Source of the DNA: Cranoglanis bouderius
Lineage: Eukaryota > Chordata > Actinopteri > Siluriformes > Cranoglanididae
Assembly (NCBI GenBank): GCA_023630585.1
Contig: CM042568.1
Location: forward strand, 1,659,016-1,723,015
Length of the DNA stretch: 64,000 nucleotides
Direction: 5' to 3'
The notes below the pieces were generated by a model. The model ran no database searches and was not told the origin of the DNA. It saw only the letters and a list, made by a program, of their open reading frames with translations. This document shows, one piece after another, positions 33,173 through 44,350 of this stretch. Each line of letters begins with the position of its first letter. Within the stretch, counting starts at the first letter, position 1. The translations under genes and the position numbers were made by a program.

Positions 33173-33178
33173 AATAAA
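33173..33178 (+). terminator. Candidate new polyadenylation signal of gene E
   Basis: AATAAA within an A-rich AAAATAAAATAAA stretch, 50 bp after the stop. The ancestral signal was lost in the deletion that altered the C-terminus. Confidence 0.5.
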
Positions 33179-33439
33179 ATAAAAAAATAAATAATAATAA
33201 TAATAAAAAGTTGTTTAGTTATTTAGGATCTTTCATTCTTTCACATTTTGTATGAGTTCCTGTCTTGCTGCCAGATTGCGTTTGATTTCTTGAGGTCCAC
33301 ATGCAAACTGATACTTACACTATAACTATAAACAAAATAATGTTGTTCTTTAATAAATAAAAAAAAAAAACTCTTCTGTTTGATGGTGTTGTTGATTGTC
33401 TTTACTTCACAAACATACTGTACCTTGACAATCTAGACC

Positions 33440-33640
33440 AAGTGGTTGTCAGAGTTATCTGTGAAGGGCCTGTGTGGCTGCAGGCTTTCATTCCAACCGA
33501 ATAAGAGGTCCACATGATGGTTGACTGCAGACCAAGATGAACTGATTAAACAAGTCAGGTGTGGATCCTGTCTGGTTGGAATGAAAGCCTACAGCCACAC
33601 AGGCCCTTTGCAGATTGAAGATTAATGACCCATGACCTAG
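33440..33640. repeat. Palindromic interspersed repeat
   Basis: GGGCCTGTGTGGCTGCAGGC near the left and GCCTACAGCCACACAGGCCC near the right form terminal inverted repeats. Relative of 4145-4335. Confidence 0.65.
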
Positions 33641-33922
33641 ACTTTGAATTTCACAGTTACATCAGCAAATATTCTTGGGTTAAACTGGTGCCACCTGTTG
33701 TCCATTGATATTAATGCAGCAGGCCACATCAGGCAAACAGAAGAGAGTTCAGTGTTTGGAGAAAGACGTGACAGTTTGTGTAGACCACTATAAGACACAG
33801 ACGGGTCACAGCTAAAGCAGAAACCAATATAAAGTGTGTTACTAAGGCTTTAAGCCACCAAAAGCCTGTAATTTACTGTAAATGTATTATTATTATTATT
33901 ATTATTATCATTATTATTATAT

Positions 33923-33957
<35 letters not shown>

Positions 33958-34166
33958 ACCGCTGTGCTGAAAGTAACATTATCTGACATGTGTTTTAGTT
34001 TGATATTTTATTCCCCCATTTTAAGCTCTTGAGGTTCCTGTGAACACGTTTGCACTTTTTCTGTCCCCTGGGGTTCTGGGATTTAAAAAAAAAAAAAAAA
34101 AAAGCTATTTTGACTTGTGAACAGAAGAGACAAATTATTTTTATTTGTATTTTTATTGTTGCTAAA
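33641..34166. other. Spacer between E and the F upstream duplication
   Basis: AAGTGTGTTACTAAGGCTTT is shared with 19136-19155. (ATT)n near 33886-33920 and (GT)n at about 33926-33955. From 34040 it enters the recurrent TTTGCACTTTTTCTGTCCCC module. No gene. Confidence 0.5.
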
Positions 34167-34710
34167 GTATACAAGAACAAGGTGAATAGAAAAGACAAAT
34201 TATCTGCCACATTTCGATATTTTTCTGTTGTCACTGTTTTTTTAAACTCGCTCTGTTGTCTGTCGCAATATTACATGGAAAGTGTGGTAAAGTGGCTTTA
34301 TCGTATAAAACCACGACCTAATTTACTTCCTGTTCCCCCCTCCCCCACACTTCACTTTCTCTCTATATTGTGATGGGAAAAAACATGACCTGCTGCTGCT
34401 GCTGCAAAAAAAAAGCATAATGATGTCAAACAAACAAATCAGCAGTAAATCTTTTTTAAGACAGAGAAACCCACCAGATGCAGAAGGGGATTATGATGCT
34501 ACAAACCAGCTGCATTATATCATTAATGTAATAAACTGGTTTATATCAGTGACCACCGCATCAAATCAGTAAGTTGTTTGCATGTCAACACTTGACATCT
34601 TTATAATGTTTTTTTTTTTTAAATTTTATCAGACATTGTCCTTCACTGAACATGCAGATGCCAACAGTAACAATGTCCATTCTAAAAAAGTTAATTAAAT
34701 GTGTTAAGTC

Positions 34711-36115
34711 AACAAGCAATCACTGACCACAATTGTTCCCTCCAACCAATCACCGAACACCACTGTTCCCACCAACTAATCACCGAACACCACTGTTCCC
34801 TCCAACCAATCACCGAACACCACTGTTCCCTCCAACCAATCACCGAACGCCACTGTTCCCTCCAACCAATCACCGAACACCACTGTTCCCACCAACCAAT
34901 CACCGAACACCACTGTTCCCTCCAACCAATCACCGAACACCACTGTTCCCTCCAACCAATCACCGAACACCACTGTTCCCTCCAACCAATCACCGAACAC
35001 CACTGTTCCCTCCAACCAATCACCGAACACCACTGTTCCCTCCAAATAATCACCGATCACCCCTGTTCCCTCCAACTAATCACTGATCACCCCTGTTCCC
35101 TCCAAATAATCACCGATCACCCCTGTTCCCTCCAACTAATCACTGATCACCCCTGTTCCCTCCAAATAATCACTCATCACCCCTGTTCCCTCCACCTAAT
35201 CACTGATCACCACTGTTCCCTCCAACCAATCAATGAACACTACTGTTCCCTCCAACCAATCACCGAACACCACTGTTCCCTCCAACTAATCACTGACCAC
35301 AATTGTTCCCTCCAACCAATCACCGAACACCACTGTTCCCTCCAACTAATCACTGACCACAATTGTTCCCTCCAACCAATCACCAAAAACCACTGTTCCC
35401 ACCAACTAATCACCGAACACTACTGTTCCTTCCAACTAATCACCGAACACCACTGTTCCCTCCAACCAATCACCGAACACCACTGTTCCCTCCAACCAAT
35501 CACCGAACACCACTGTTCCCTCCAACCAATCACTGAACACCACTGTTCCCTCCAAATAATCACCGATCACCCCTGTTCCCTCCAACTAATCACTGATCAC
35601 CCCTGTTCCCTCCAAATAATCACTGATCACCCCTGTTCCCTCCAAATAATCACTGATCACCCCTGTTCCCTCCAAATAATCACTGATCACCCCTGTTCCC
35701 TCCACCTAATCACTGATCACCCCTGTTCCCTCCAACCAATCAATGAACACTACTGTTCCCTCCAACCAATCACCGAACACCACTGTTCCTTCCAACTAAT
35801 CACTGACCACAATTGTTCCCTCCAACCAATCACCGAAAACCACTGTTCCCTCCAAGTAATCACTGATCACCCCTGTTCCCTCCAACCAATCAGCGAAAAC
35901 CACTGTTCCCACCAACTAATCACCGAACACCACTGTTCCTTCCAACTAATCACTGAACACCACTGTTCCCTCCAACCAATCACCGAACACCACTGTTCCC
36001 TCCAACCAATCACCGAACACCACTGTTCCCTCCAACCAATCACTGAACACCACTGTTCCCTCCAACTAATCACTGAACACCACTGTTCCCTCCAACTAAT
36101 CACTGAACACCACTG
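34711..36115. repeat. 30-bp minisatellite rich in CCAAT boxes
   Basis: About 47 head-to-tail 30-bp units, typically TCCAACCAATCACCGAACAC followed by CACTGTTCCC. By my count 23 units contain AACCAATC, a match to the NF-Y consensus RRCCAATSR. The others have CTAAT, ATAAT or GTAAT at that place. A 17-unit (510-bp) super-repeat is visible. Unit length divisible by three leaves long open frames on both strands, but these are repeat translations. Any regulatory role is untested. Confidence 0.95.
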
Positions 36116-36454
36116 TTTGTTCCACCTTTTTTCTTTGTTTTAAACCCTCTTCTTGGACATATTTATAGTAATAAACTTGAGTTATTCCATCTGTAACTGT
36201 CTCCTTCATGTCTATTTCCAAAATCCTCACTACAACTACATGCTTTTATCTGTGTTCTTGACAGATGTGTATTTTTAAAACTGCAATGCAAATAAAATTG
36301 AATTAAAATGAAGGAAACCTCTAGTTTGTCAGTGAGCAACACAAAGCTAGTAGAATCAGAAAGTTGGTAGCTTGCTTGACCTTCACGCACAGTATGTAGA
36401 ACACAGACACTGTATGTGACTTGTGTGTGTGACAAATACCATGCTGATCGTTAT

Positions 36455-36610
36455 CTCTTTATCACCAAACCAATTTTAGCTCCTGCTGACCACAAACAGC
36501 ACATTTAGCACTGAGGGTGGTTTTGCTTCTTATCATGGTCTGTGACCTTTCCATGGATGCTCAGGCCTGCCCTTTTCGTACTCTTTATAAATGCTGATCG
36601 CTTGGTCTTA
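36455..36610 (+). promoter_or_regulatory. Distal upstream block, extra copy (duplicate 1 of gene F)
   Basis: CTGCTGACCACAAACAGCAC, a GGTGGTTTTGCTTCT stretch, then CTCTTTATAAATGCTGATCG, which includes a TATAAA word. Same order at 38425-38570. Confidence 0.45.
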
Positions 36611-37339
36611 TTAGAACTGTTTTATTTGCCGTTCATTCAGTTAAATTATTTGGTGTGTTTATTCTGATTTGTTTCTTTCACCTACATTTGAAATGAAAGA
36701 TTATAAGAACACTAAAGTATCAACACTTATGCTCGTTTAATTACAATAATGAACCGTGTGCTTGGGTTTATTGTGTGATTGTGTTGCAGTGTTGATAGTA
36801 GACATAAATATGCTATTTACTCGAATAAAGCACTGCTCAGTTCTGTGTAAGTTAGTGTGAAAACCTACGTTCCTGTAGTGTACAAGAACAAAGCAAATAG
36901 CAGAGACAAAACCACACGGCACAAATAACTGCTGATGCTGTCAGATTTTGATTTTTTTCCTTGTCATTGTTTTTGCTAAACTCACTCTGTTCTATATCGC
37001 GATATTACAAGGGAAGTGTGTGGTAAAGAGGCTTTATCTTATAAAACCATGACCTAATTTTCTTCCTGTCCACCCCTCCCCCACTCTTCTCTTCTTCTAT
37101 ATTTTGTAAATGGATGAGAAAACATGACCTGGTGCACAAAAGCATGATGATATAAATAAAACAACAGTAAATCCGGGAGCTATTTTCTAACATGGAGAAA
37201 TCTGCTGGATGAACGTATTTAAAAAGCAGCTTTTTGGGCAGACATTAGCGATTATCCTGCACTTGATACGGCTCTCCTCTTCACATCACAGCTTCTGTTA
37301 TACTAATTAAGAGGGCAGGTTCACTCAACTCACAACCAG

Positions 37340-37865
37340 TGTGTGAACCTGCGACTAATCACTGATCACTATTGTTTCCTGCAACTAATCACCGGTCACC
37401 GCTGTACCCCGCAACTAATCAGCGATCACCATTGCACTCTGCGACTAATCATGGATCACTATTGTTTCCTGCTAATAATCACAGATCACCATTGTTTCCT
37501 GCGACTAATCACCGACCACCATTGTTTCCTGCGACTAATCACCGATCACCATTGTTTCCTGCGACTAATCACCGATCACCATTGTACCCTGCGACTAATC
37601 ACCGATCACCATTGTACCCTGCGGCTAATCACTGATCACCATCGTTTCCTGCGACTAATCGCTGATCACCAATGCCCAATCACCGATCACGACCAACCAG
37701 TGATCACCATTGTTCCCAGCAACCAATCACTAGTCACCATTGTTCTCGAAAACCAATAAATGTTCACCAATTGTTCCCCAAAACAATTAATGGATCACGA
37801 TTGTTCCCTCCAGCCAATCACTGGTCACTATTGTTTCCAATGATCAATCACTGATCACCATTGTT
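37340..37865. repeat. Second 30-bp minisatellite, related to 34711-36115
   Basis: About 17 units of the type GCGACTAATCACCGATCACC followed by ATTGTTTCCT. Most units have CTAAT instead of CCAAT, with CCAAT appearing only in the diverged right end (about 37675-37840). It differs from the first array in unit sequence, so the two arrays have homogenised separately since duplication. Confidence 0.9.
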
Positions 37866-38424
37866 TGTTCCACCTTTTTTCTTTGTTTTAAACCCTCTTC
37901 TTGGACATATTTACAGTAATAAACTTGAGCCATTTCATGTCTTTCATCTCTTTCACGTCTATTTCCCAAATCCTCACTACAACTACATGTTTTTATGTGT
38001 GATCTTGATAGAGATTATAATATTTTGTACATCTGTAAATAGTTTGTGGTCCCATAACCAAAGATATCTTCTTCCTGTAAGAAATAAGTGATAATCTGCT
38101 GTATACTACTACTCTATTCCACTCTATTCATTTCTACTTTATTCCATTTTAAATGTCTTCAGAAAATCTTCCTACTTCATATAACACATTCTGATCATGA
38201 CAATCCACCGAATATTCAGATTAGTCCATGACATCATCTGATGACTTCTAGCGACATTTCGAGCATGCATTACCTACTTTCACCTGAAAACATCTGGATT
38301 TCTGTAAAGCTGCTTTGTGACAATGTGTATTTTTAAAAGAAAAAATTAAATAAGAATAAAAATTTGTCTAGTTTGTCAGAGAATGTAGAATACAGACTCT
38401 GTGTGCATGGTGATGCTTATCTCT

Positions 38425-38570
38425 CGCTCACCAAATCATCTGTAGCTCCTGCTGACCACAAACAGCACATTTACCACTGAAGGTGGTTTTGTTTCTCATC
38501 ATGGCCTGTCATTTTCCCCCGGATGTTCAGGCCTGCACTTTTCATACTCTTTATAAATGCTGATCACTTT
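38425..38570 (+). promoter_or_regulatory. Distal upstream block of gene F (duplicate 2)
   Basis: CTGCTGACCACAAACAGCAC and CTCTTTATAAATGCTGATCA, as at 36455-36610. Confidence 0.45.
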
Positions 38571-38824
38571 CTATTTGGATTTGCAATCCATTAAGTTAAA
38601 CTATCAGGTTTATTTATTCTAATTCACCTACTTTAATATATATATAAAAAAATTTCTAAGAAGTATTAATGCGTAGGCTTGTTTGATTAAAATGATGACC
38701 ATGTGATTGTGTTGCAGTGTTGATAGTAGACTTGATGATGCTATTTACTCAAACAGGACTGAAATTATTCCTATACGTTGTACACGAGTTTGGCTATGAA
38801 GTGTTAAACGCTGCTCAGTTATGT

Positions 38825-39060
38825 CTCAGTTAATGTGAAAACCGCAGCTGTGTTTCCTGTGGAAGAGGTGTTTTTTCACCCTCTTACTCACATTTCTGTG
38901 CCTACAAACTGCACCCCCACCCCTCACCCCACACCCCACACCCCACACCCCACGTGCACACACACACACACACACACACACACTTAAACCACATTATCCC
39001 ACACCTCTTATCAGCTAATATAATCCCTGCAGAGGGGATATTTGTATTAATGCGATTCTG
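38825..39060 (+). promoter_or_regulatory. Predicted promoter of chemokine gene F
   Basis: GTGAAAACCGCAGC and GTTTCCTGTGGAAGAGGTG are well kept. A (CACCC)n/(CA)n tract at about 38925-38982 separates them from AAACCACATTATCCCACACC. The TATA-like word is weak (TAATATAAT, 39016-39024). The spacing between elements is larger than in the other genes. Confidence 0.6.
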
Positions 39061-39108
39061 TTCGCATCGTGATCATCATCCTTATCATAATCATCACCAT
39101 CAGCAGTC

Positions 39109-40972
39109 ATGATCTCCCATTTTCTCCTGCTGGTTCTCGTCTGTCTTCCATCATTCACAATAGCCAACAGTAAGATAAAGTCCATCTTTTGATTCTATTT
39201 TGTTTTCATATCTCTTTTCTATTTTTAAAAAATTTGTATTATTATTATTATAACTGCATTGTCTGAATCAGACTTAAGTTGGCGCATCATTGCTTTGCCC
39301 TTAATGAGGATTGTTGTGAATTCAGTTGAATAAAATTGCCAGTTTTGTTCTCCTACAATTTTGTCCATAGTTAAGCAAACGCCGCACATTTGTTTTTTGT
39401 TTTGTTTTTTTTGCACGTAATTTTTTAAAAATGGTAAAAAAAATCTCATGCTGGTTTAAATATATTCAATTTTACTTTTTAACTTAATAAGCTTAATGTT
39501 CATTAACCCCCCCCCCCTCCCCCATTTTCCTTTGTTTTCATTAAAGTATTTAATATTTCATTCAGTATTTACATATTGACAGATAGTTCATGTACATAGT
39601 CCAGGCAAACTACTGTGTAAAGAGAACAACCTTTATTTGCATGTATGTATATCCCAATACTTTATGTAACTGAGTATACTCTCATACTACCATCAATTAT
39701 TTTTGACATCCGTTATACATTTTACTGTATCTTTCAACTGGAAATGTTAGTATAGTGTACATAATTGGACATTAAGGACTACAGATAAAGAAAAGCTTTA
39801 CTGTAAAAGCTGATTAAACCACATGCATCTTTCCAGGTAACATATACATACTGACGGTACAAAATGTAGGGTACAGACAAAGATTAGACAAGACAAGGCA
39901 TGACAGATAAGATAAGATAAGATAAGATAAGATAAGATAAGATAAGATAAGATAAGATGAGCTAAGCTAGGATAAGATAAGACAAGATAAGATAAGATAA
40001 GACAAGATAGGATAAGATAAGGCAAGATAGGATAAGATAAGGTAAGATAAGATAAGATAGGATAAGATAAGGTAAGATAAGATAAGATAAGATAAGATGA
40101 GCTAAGCTAGGATAAGATAAGACAAGATAAGATAAGATAAGATAAGAGAGGATAAGATAAGGCAAGATAGGATAAGGTAAGGTAAGATAGGATAAGATAA
40201 GATAAGATAAGATAAGATAAGATGAGCTAAGCTAGGATAAGATAAGACAAGATAAGATAAGATAAGATAAGATAGGATAAGATAAGGTAAGATAAGATAA
40301 GATAGGATAAGATAAGGTAAGATAAGATAAGATAGGATAAGATAAGGTAAGATAAGATAAGATAAGATAGGATAAGATAAGGTAAGATAAGATAAGATAA
40401 GGTAAGATAAGATAGGATAAGATAAGATAAGATAGGATAAGATAAGGTAAGATAAGGTAAGATAAGATAAGATAAGATAAGATAGGATAAGATAAGGTAA
40501 GATAAGGTAAGATAGGATAAGATAAGACCATAATTATAAATACATGAATCAATGATTTCACACAGATGCGATAGGATCAGATGAATGCTGTTTCACATTT
40601 GCCCAGTATGCAGTCCCTGTTGCAGTCATTAAAGGCTACAATGTAACAAGACCTGACTGTGCATATCGTGGAGTCATGTAAGTTTTCACCATATAATCTT
40701 TATTTTTTTATTAATTCCAGTTGTTTTAAATTGTGTCTTAGCTTACTGATACTATCTACAATTCTTCTGGATATTCTGATTCTGAAATTTTAATTTGTGT
40801 TGTCTGGACATATAACAATGTTAATCCAAATTTTCTCTTTGCCTACAGTTTTTCCTTCTTTAATGGTCACAGGGTGTGTGCCAACCCCAGCGTGGCGTGG
40901 GTGCAGCGAGCAATGAAAAAAATCGACCGACGCCTGTTTGAAAGCTCAACTCAACCAGTGATTAAACCTTAA
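39109..40972 (+). CDS. CC chemokine F (most divergent copy)
   Basis: Predicted secreted CC chemokine of 98 residues. Exons are 39109-39169, 40566-40677 and 40849-40972. The signal peptide (about 20 residues, MISHFLLLVLVCLPSFTIA) is three residues shorter than in A-C and E. Cys28-Cys29, Cys52 and Cys68, Trp75 and a basic helix (QRAMKKIDRRLFES) fit the family, but the HRIP motif is changed to QYAVP. NVT at residues 46-48 is a potential N-glycosylation site not seen in the others. The C-terminus is long (SSTQPVIKP). Intron 1 is 1396 bp because of a GATAAG array. AGTAAA (41030-41035) and AATAAA (41094-41099) follow. The last part of exon 3 and the 3' UTR are duplicated at 47623. Confidence 0.93.
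39897..40545. repeat. GATAAG repeat array in intron 1 of gene F
   Basis: About 640 bp of (ATAAG)n with AGG, GGT and ACA variants. GATGAGCTAAGCTAGGATAA recurs at 39956, 40096 and 40221, giving an imperfect longer period. On the plus strand nearly every unit contains AGATAAG, matching the GATA-factor consensus WGATAR. Minus-strand open frames through it are repeat translations. Confidence 0.95.
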
Positions 40973-41093
40973 TTTTTTTTTTTTCTACGATGCACCTTTC
41001 ACCTAGAGTCTGTTGCTTTGCATAAGAGGAGTAAAGATCATCTTTGAACTAAACGTTTGCTTAAATGATTTTGGCATTATATTACTGATTTGA

Positions 41094-41099
41094 AATAAA
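41094..41099 (+). terminator. Polyadenylation signal of gene F
   Basis: AATAAA 122 bp after the stop. An alternative AGTAAA lies at 41030-41035. Both are preserved in the duplicate at 47.7 kb. Confidence 0.6.
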
Positions 41100-41319
41100 G
41101 GCTGCGGGCATGAATTCATTTTATTTTTTTCCTTAATTCAATGAAGTACATTTGTATTACTGATTATTGCAATATTTCTACTAAATAAATTCACATTTTA
41201 AAACATTGTTTGTATATAATGACACTTTAATAGTTACATTTGAATATTAATAAAGAATCAGACTTTTTGATGAGAGTAAAAGAATAAATAGATCAGTATG
41301 TACAATTACTTGCTACACA

Positions 41320-42933
41320 CAGTATCTCACAAAAGTGAGTCCACCCTCATATTTTTGTAAATATTTTATTATATCTTTTCATGGGACGACACTGAAGACA
41401 TGACACTTTGCTACAATGTAAAGTAGTGGGTGTACAGCTTGTATAACAGTGTAAATTTGCTGTCCCCTCAAAATAACTCAACACACAGCCATTAATGTCT
41501 AAACCGCTGGTAACAAAAGTAAGTACACCCCTAAGTGAAAATGTCCAAATTGGGCCCAATTAGCCATTTTCCCTCCCCGGTGTCATGTGACTCATGTTAC
41601 AAGGTCTCAGGTGTGAATGGGGAGCAGGTGTGTTAAGTTTGGTGTTATCGCTCTCACACTCTCTCATACTGGTCACTGGAAGTTCAACATGGCACCTCAT
41701 GGCAAATAACTCTCTGAGGATCTGAAAAAAAGAATTGTTGCTCTACATAAAGATGGCCTAGGCTATAAGAAGATTGCCAACACCCTGAAACTGAGCTGCA
41801 GCACGGTGGCCAAGACCATACAGCGGTTTAACAGGACAGGTTCCACTCAGAACAGGCCTCGCCATGGTCGACCAAAGAAGTTGAGTGCACGTGCTCAGCA
41901 TCATATCCAGAGGTTGGCTTTGCAGAATAGACGTATGAGTGCTGCCAGCATTGCTGCAGAGGTTGAAGGGGTGGGGGGTCAGCCTGTCAGTGCTCAGACC
42001 ATACGCCGCACACTGCATCAAATTGGTCTGCATGGCTGTCGTCCCAGAAGGAAGCCTCTTCTAAAGATGATGCACAAGAAAGCCTACAAATAGTTTGCTG
42101 AAGACAAGCAGACTAAGGACATGGATTACTGGAACCATGTCCTGTGGTCTGATGAGAGCAAGATAAACTTATTTGGTTTAGATGGTGTCAAGAGTGTGTG
42201 GCGGCAACCATGTGAGGACTACAAAGACAAGTGTGTCTTGCCTACAGTCAAGCATGGTGGTGGGAGTGTCATGGTCTGGGGCTGCATGAGTGCTGCCGGC
42301 ACTGGGGAGCTAATGCCACATATACTGTGACATACTGAAGCAGAGCATGATCCCCACCCTTCGTAAACTGGGCCGCAGGGCAGTATTCCAACATGATAAC
42401 GACCCCAAACACACCTCCAAGACGACCACTGCCTTGCTAAAGAAGCTGAGGGTAAAGGAGATGGACTGGCCAAGCATGTCTCCAGACCTAAACACTATTG
42501 AGCATCTGTGGAGCATCCTCAAACGGAAGGTGGAGGAGCACAAGGTCTCTAACATCCACCAGCTCTGTGATGTCATCATGGAGGAGTGGAAGAGGACTCC
42601 AGTGGCAACCTGTGAAGCTCTGGTGAACTCCATGCCCAACAGGGTTAAGGCAGTGCTGGAAAATAATGGTGGCCACACAAAATATTAACACTTTGGGCCC
42701 AATTTGGACATTTTCACTTAGGGGTGTACTCACTTTTGTTGCCAGCGGTTTAGACATTAATGGCTGTGTGTTGAGTTATTTTGAGGGGACAGCAAATTTA
42801 CACTGTTATACAAGCTGTACACTCACTACTTTACATTGTAGCAAAGTGTCATTTCTTCAGTGTTGTCCCATGAAAAGATATAATAAAATATTTACAAAAA
42901 TATGAGGGGTGTACTCACTTTTGTGAGATACTG
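41320..42933 (+). mobile_element. Tc1-like transposon 1 with long inverted repeats
   Basis: Terminal inverted repeats of about 238 bp (41320-41557 and 42695-42933) start CAGTATCTCACAAAAGTGAG. An internal echo ACAAAAGTAAGTACACCCCT gives the IR/DR layout of Tc1 elements. TA follows the right end; the left target reads CA. The matching empty site TACATATACAG exists at about 48010-48020 in the duplicated segment. Confidence 0.92.
41689..42688 (+). pseudogene. Tc1-like transposase, inactivated
   Basis: The frame starts with MAPHGK and stops at codon 7 (TAA), then again at TAG near 42091. It carries paired helix-turn-helix DNA-binding domains, then a DDE domain with WSDESKINLFG and MSPDLNTIEHLW. 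A deletion lies near 42310, between the second and third catalytic blocks. It would normally encode a cut-and-paste transposase of about 340 residues; this copy cannot. Confidence 0.9.
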
Positions 42934-42989
42934 TATACAGTAATTTATAATCTGTATCACATTTCACTTTAGAAACATCTTGTAATTCA

Positions 42990-43320
42990 ACCATCCTAAG
43001 TTCTCCCACACCACCCCATTGCTACGCTCCCTCCAGTGGCTTCCTGTAGCTGCCTGCATCAGATTTAAAACACTGATGCTTGCCTACAAAGCCACAAACA
43101 GAGCAGCACCCACTTACCGCAAAGCACTTATCACACCCCACACTGCACCACGCTCCCTCTGATCCTCTAGCAATGCTCAACTGGTCCCACCATCTCTCAG
43201 AGTACAAGGAAGGCATGCATCAAGACTGCTCTCTGTTCTGGCACCTAGGTGGTAGAATGAACTTCCCCTAGATGTCCGGCTGAGCAGCTGAGTCGCACGG
43301 ACTGACTGACAGCCCATAGT
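42990..43320 (+). mobile_element. LINE reverse-transcriptase C-terminal fragment
   Basis: Plus-strand translation resembles LQWLPVAACIRFKTLMLAYK and NRAAPTYRKAL, the end of a CR1/L2-type open frame. Duplicated at 48070-48360. Confidence 0.65.
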
Positions 43321-43339
43321 AAGTGTAGTAATGGTTTCA

Positions 43340-44350
43340 ATGTAACATTTACATTTACATTAATTCATTTAGCAGACGCTTTTATCCAAAGCGACTTACA
43401 AATGAGAAAATACAAGCAAAGTGTTATATCAAGCAGAGAACAATACAAGTAGTGCTACCATACGAGATTTATAATTGAGTTCTAGAGAAGCAAAGTGCAT
43501 AGAGTGGAGGTGTAAGAGCCAGTGTAAGTGCAGAATGTTACAAGAAGCCAGTGGAGGGAGATGAAGAGGGGTGTGACATGGGTTCTTTTGGGATGGTTGA
43601 AGACACGGCGTGCTGCTGCATTCTGAATCATCTGAAGGGCTTTGATGGAGCTGGATGGGAGGCCCGGGAGTAGCGTATTGCAATAGTCCAGTTTTGAGAT
43701 AGCAAGTGCATGGACTAGTAGCCATGTAGCCTGTTCAGTGAGATAGGATCTGATTTTCTTGAAGTTGTACAGAATGAACCTACAGGATCGGGCAGTTGTT
43801 GAAATGTGGTCTGTAAAGGTCAAGTTGTCAGCAAAAGTCACCCCAACGTTTCTGGCTGTCCTGGTTGGTTTGAGTGTGGTTGAGCCAAGCTGTGTGGTGA
43901 GGTTGTGGTTGATTGAGGAAGCTCCATTTTTTCCAAGTTGAGCTTAAGGTGGCATTCCCTCGACCAGTTTGAGATGTCAGACAGGCAGGCAGAGATGCGT
44001 GCAGAGACATATGGATCTTCAGGCTGGAAGGACAAATAGAGCTGAGTATCATCAGCATAGCAGTGATATGAGAAGCAATGAGACTCAATCACAGGCCCCA
44101 GAGATGTAGTATAAATTGAAAAGAGCAGTGGACCCAGAACTGACCCCTGGAAAACCCCAGTTGTGAGTTGCTGGGTTTCAGAAACCCCTCCCCTCCACAA
44201 TACCTTGAAGGTCTGAGATATAGGATTCCACCCAGTTCAGAGCCATTCTGGTGATGCCTAGGCTGGAGAGAGTTGACAGAGGGATCTGATGATTCACAGT
44301 ATCAAAGGCAGTGGAAAGGTCGAGTAGGATGAGGACAGATGATCTTGAGT
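43340..44350 (-). mobile_element. LINE-2-like fragment (copy 1)
   Basis: The plus-strand tail CAGACGCTTTTATCCAAAGC marks the 3' end. Minus-strand frames give RLDYCNTLLPG-type and HCYADDTQLYLSFQPEDP (catalytic YADD) blocks and QLTTGVFQGSVLGPLLF. Broken by indels. Confidence 0.85.

Larger units (their letters stand above)
34167..36874. repeat. Tandem duplication upstream of gene F, copy 1
   Basis: Begins GTATACAAGAACAAGGTG and ends within a chemokine promoter block (GTGAAAACCTACGTTCCTGT). It holds ACCACGACCTAATTTACTTC, the large minisatellite, the flank TTCCACCTTTTTTCTTTG and the ACCACAAACAGCACATTTA block. Copy 2 repeats all of these in order. Confidence 0.75.
36875..38855. repeat. Tandem duplication upstream of gene F, copy 2
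   Basis: Starts GTGTACAAGAACAAAGC immediately after a broken promoter block and ends in the intact gene F promoter. It contains the shorter minisatellite and the same right flank (TTCCACCTTTTTTCTTTG at about 37869). Confidence 0.75.

Noticed and set aside
34701..36143. 480-residue open frame made of a 10-residue repeat
   Set aside because: It is the translation of the 30-bp minisatellite. Several other frames on both strands are also open, there is no signal or domain, and the unit length divisible by three explains the openness.
34711..37865. Regular 30-bp repeats as a CRISPR array
   Set aside because: There are no unique spacers, the units are contiguous, and the host is a vertebrate.
39798..40561. 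Minus-strand open frames rich in Leu-Ser-Tyr
   Set aside because: Translations of the GATAAG repeat array inside intron 1 of gene F.
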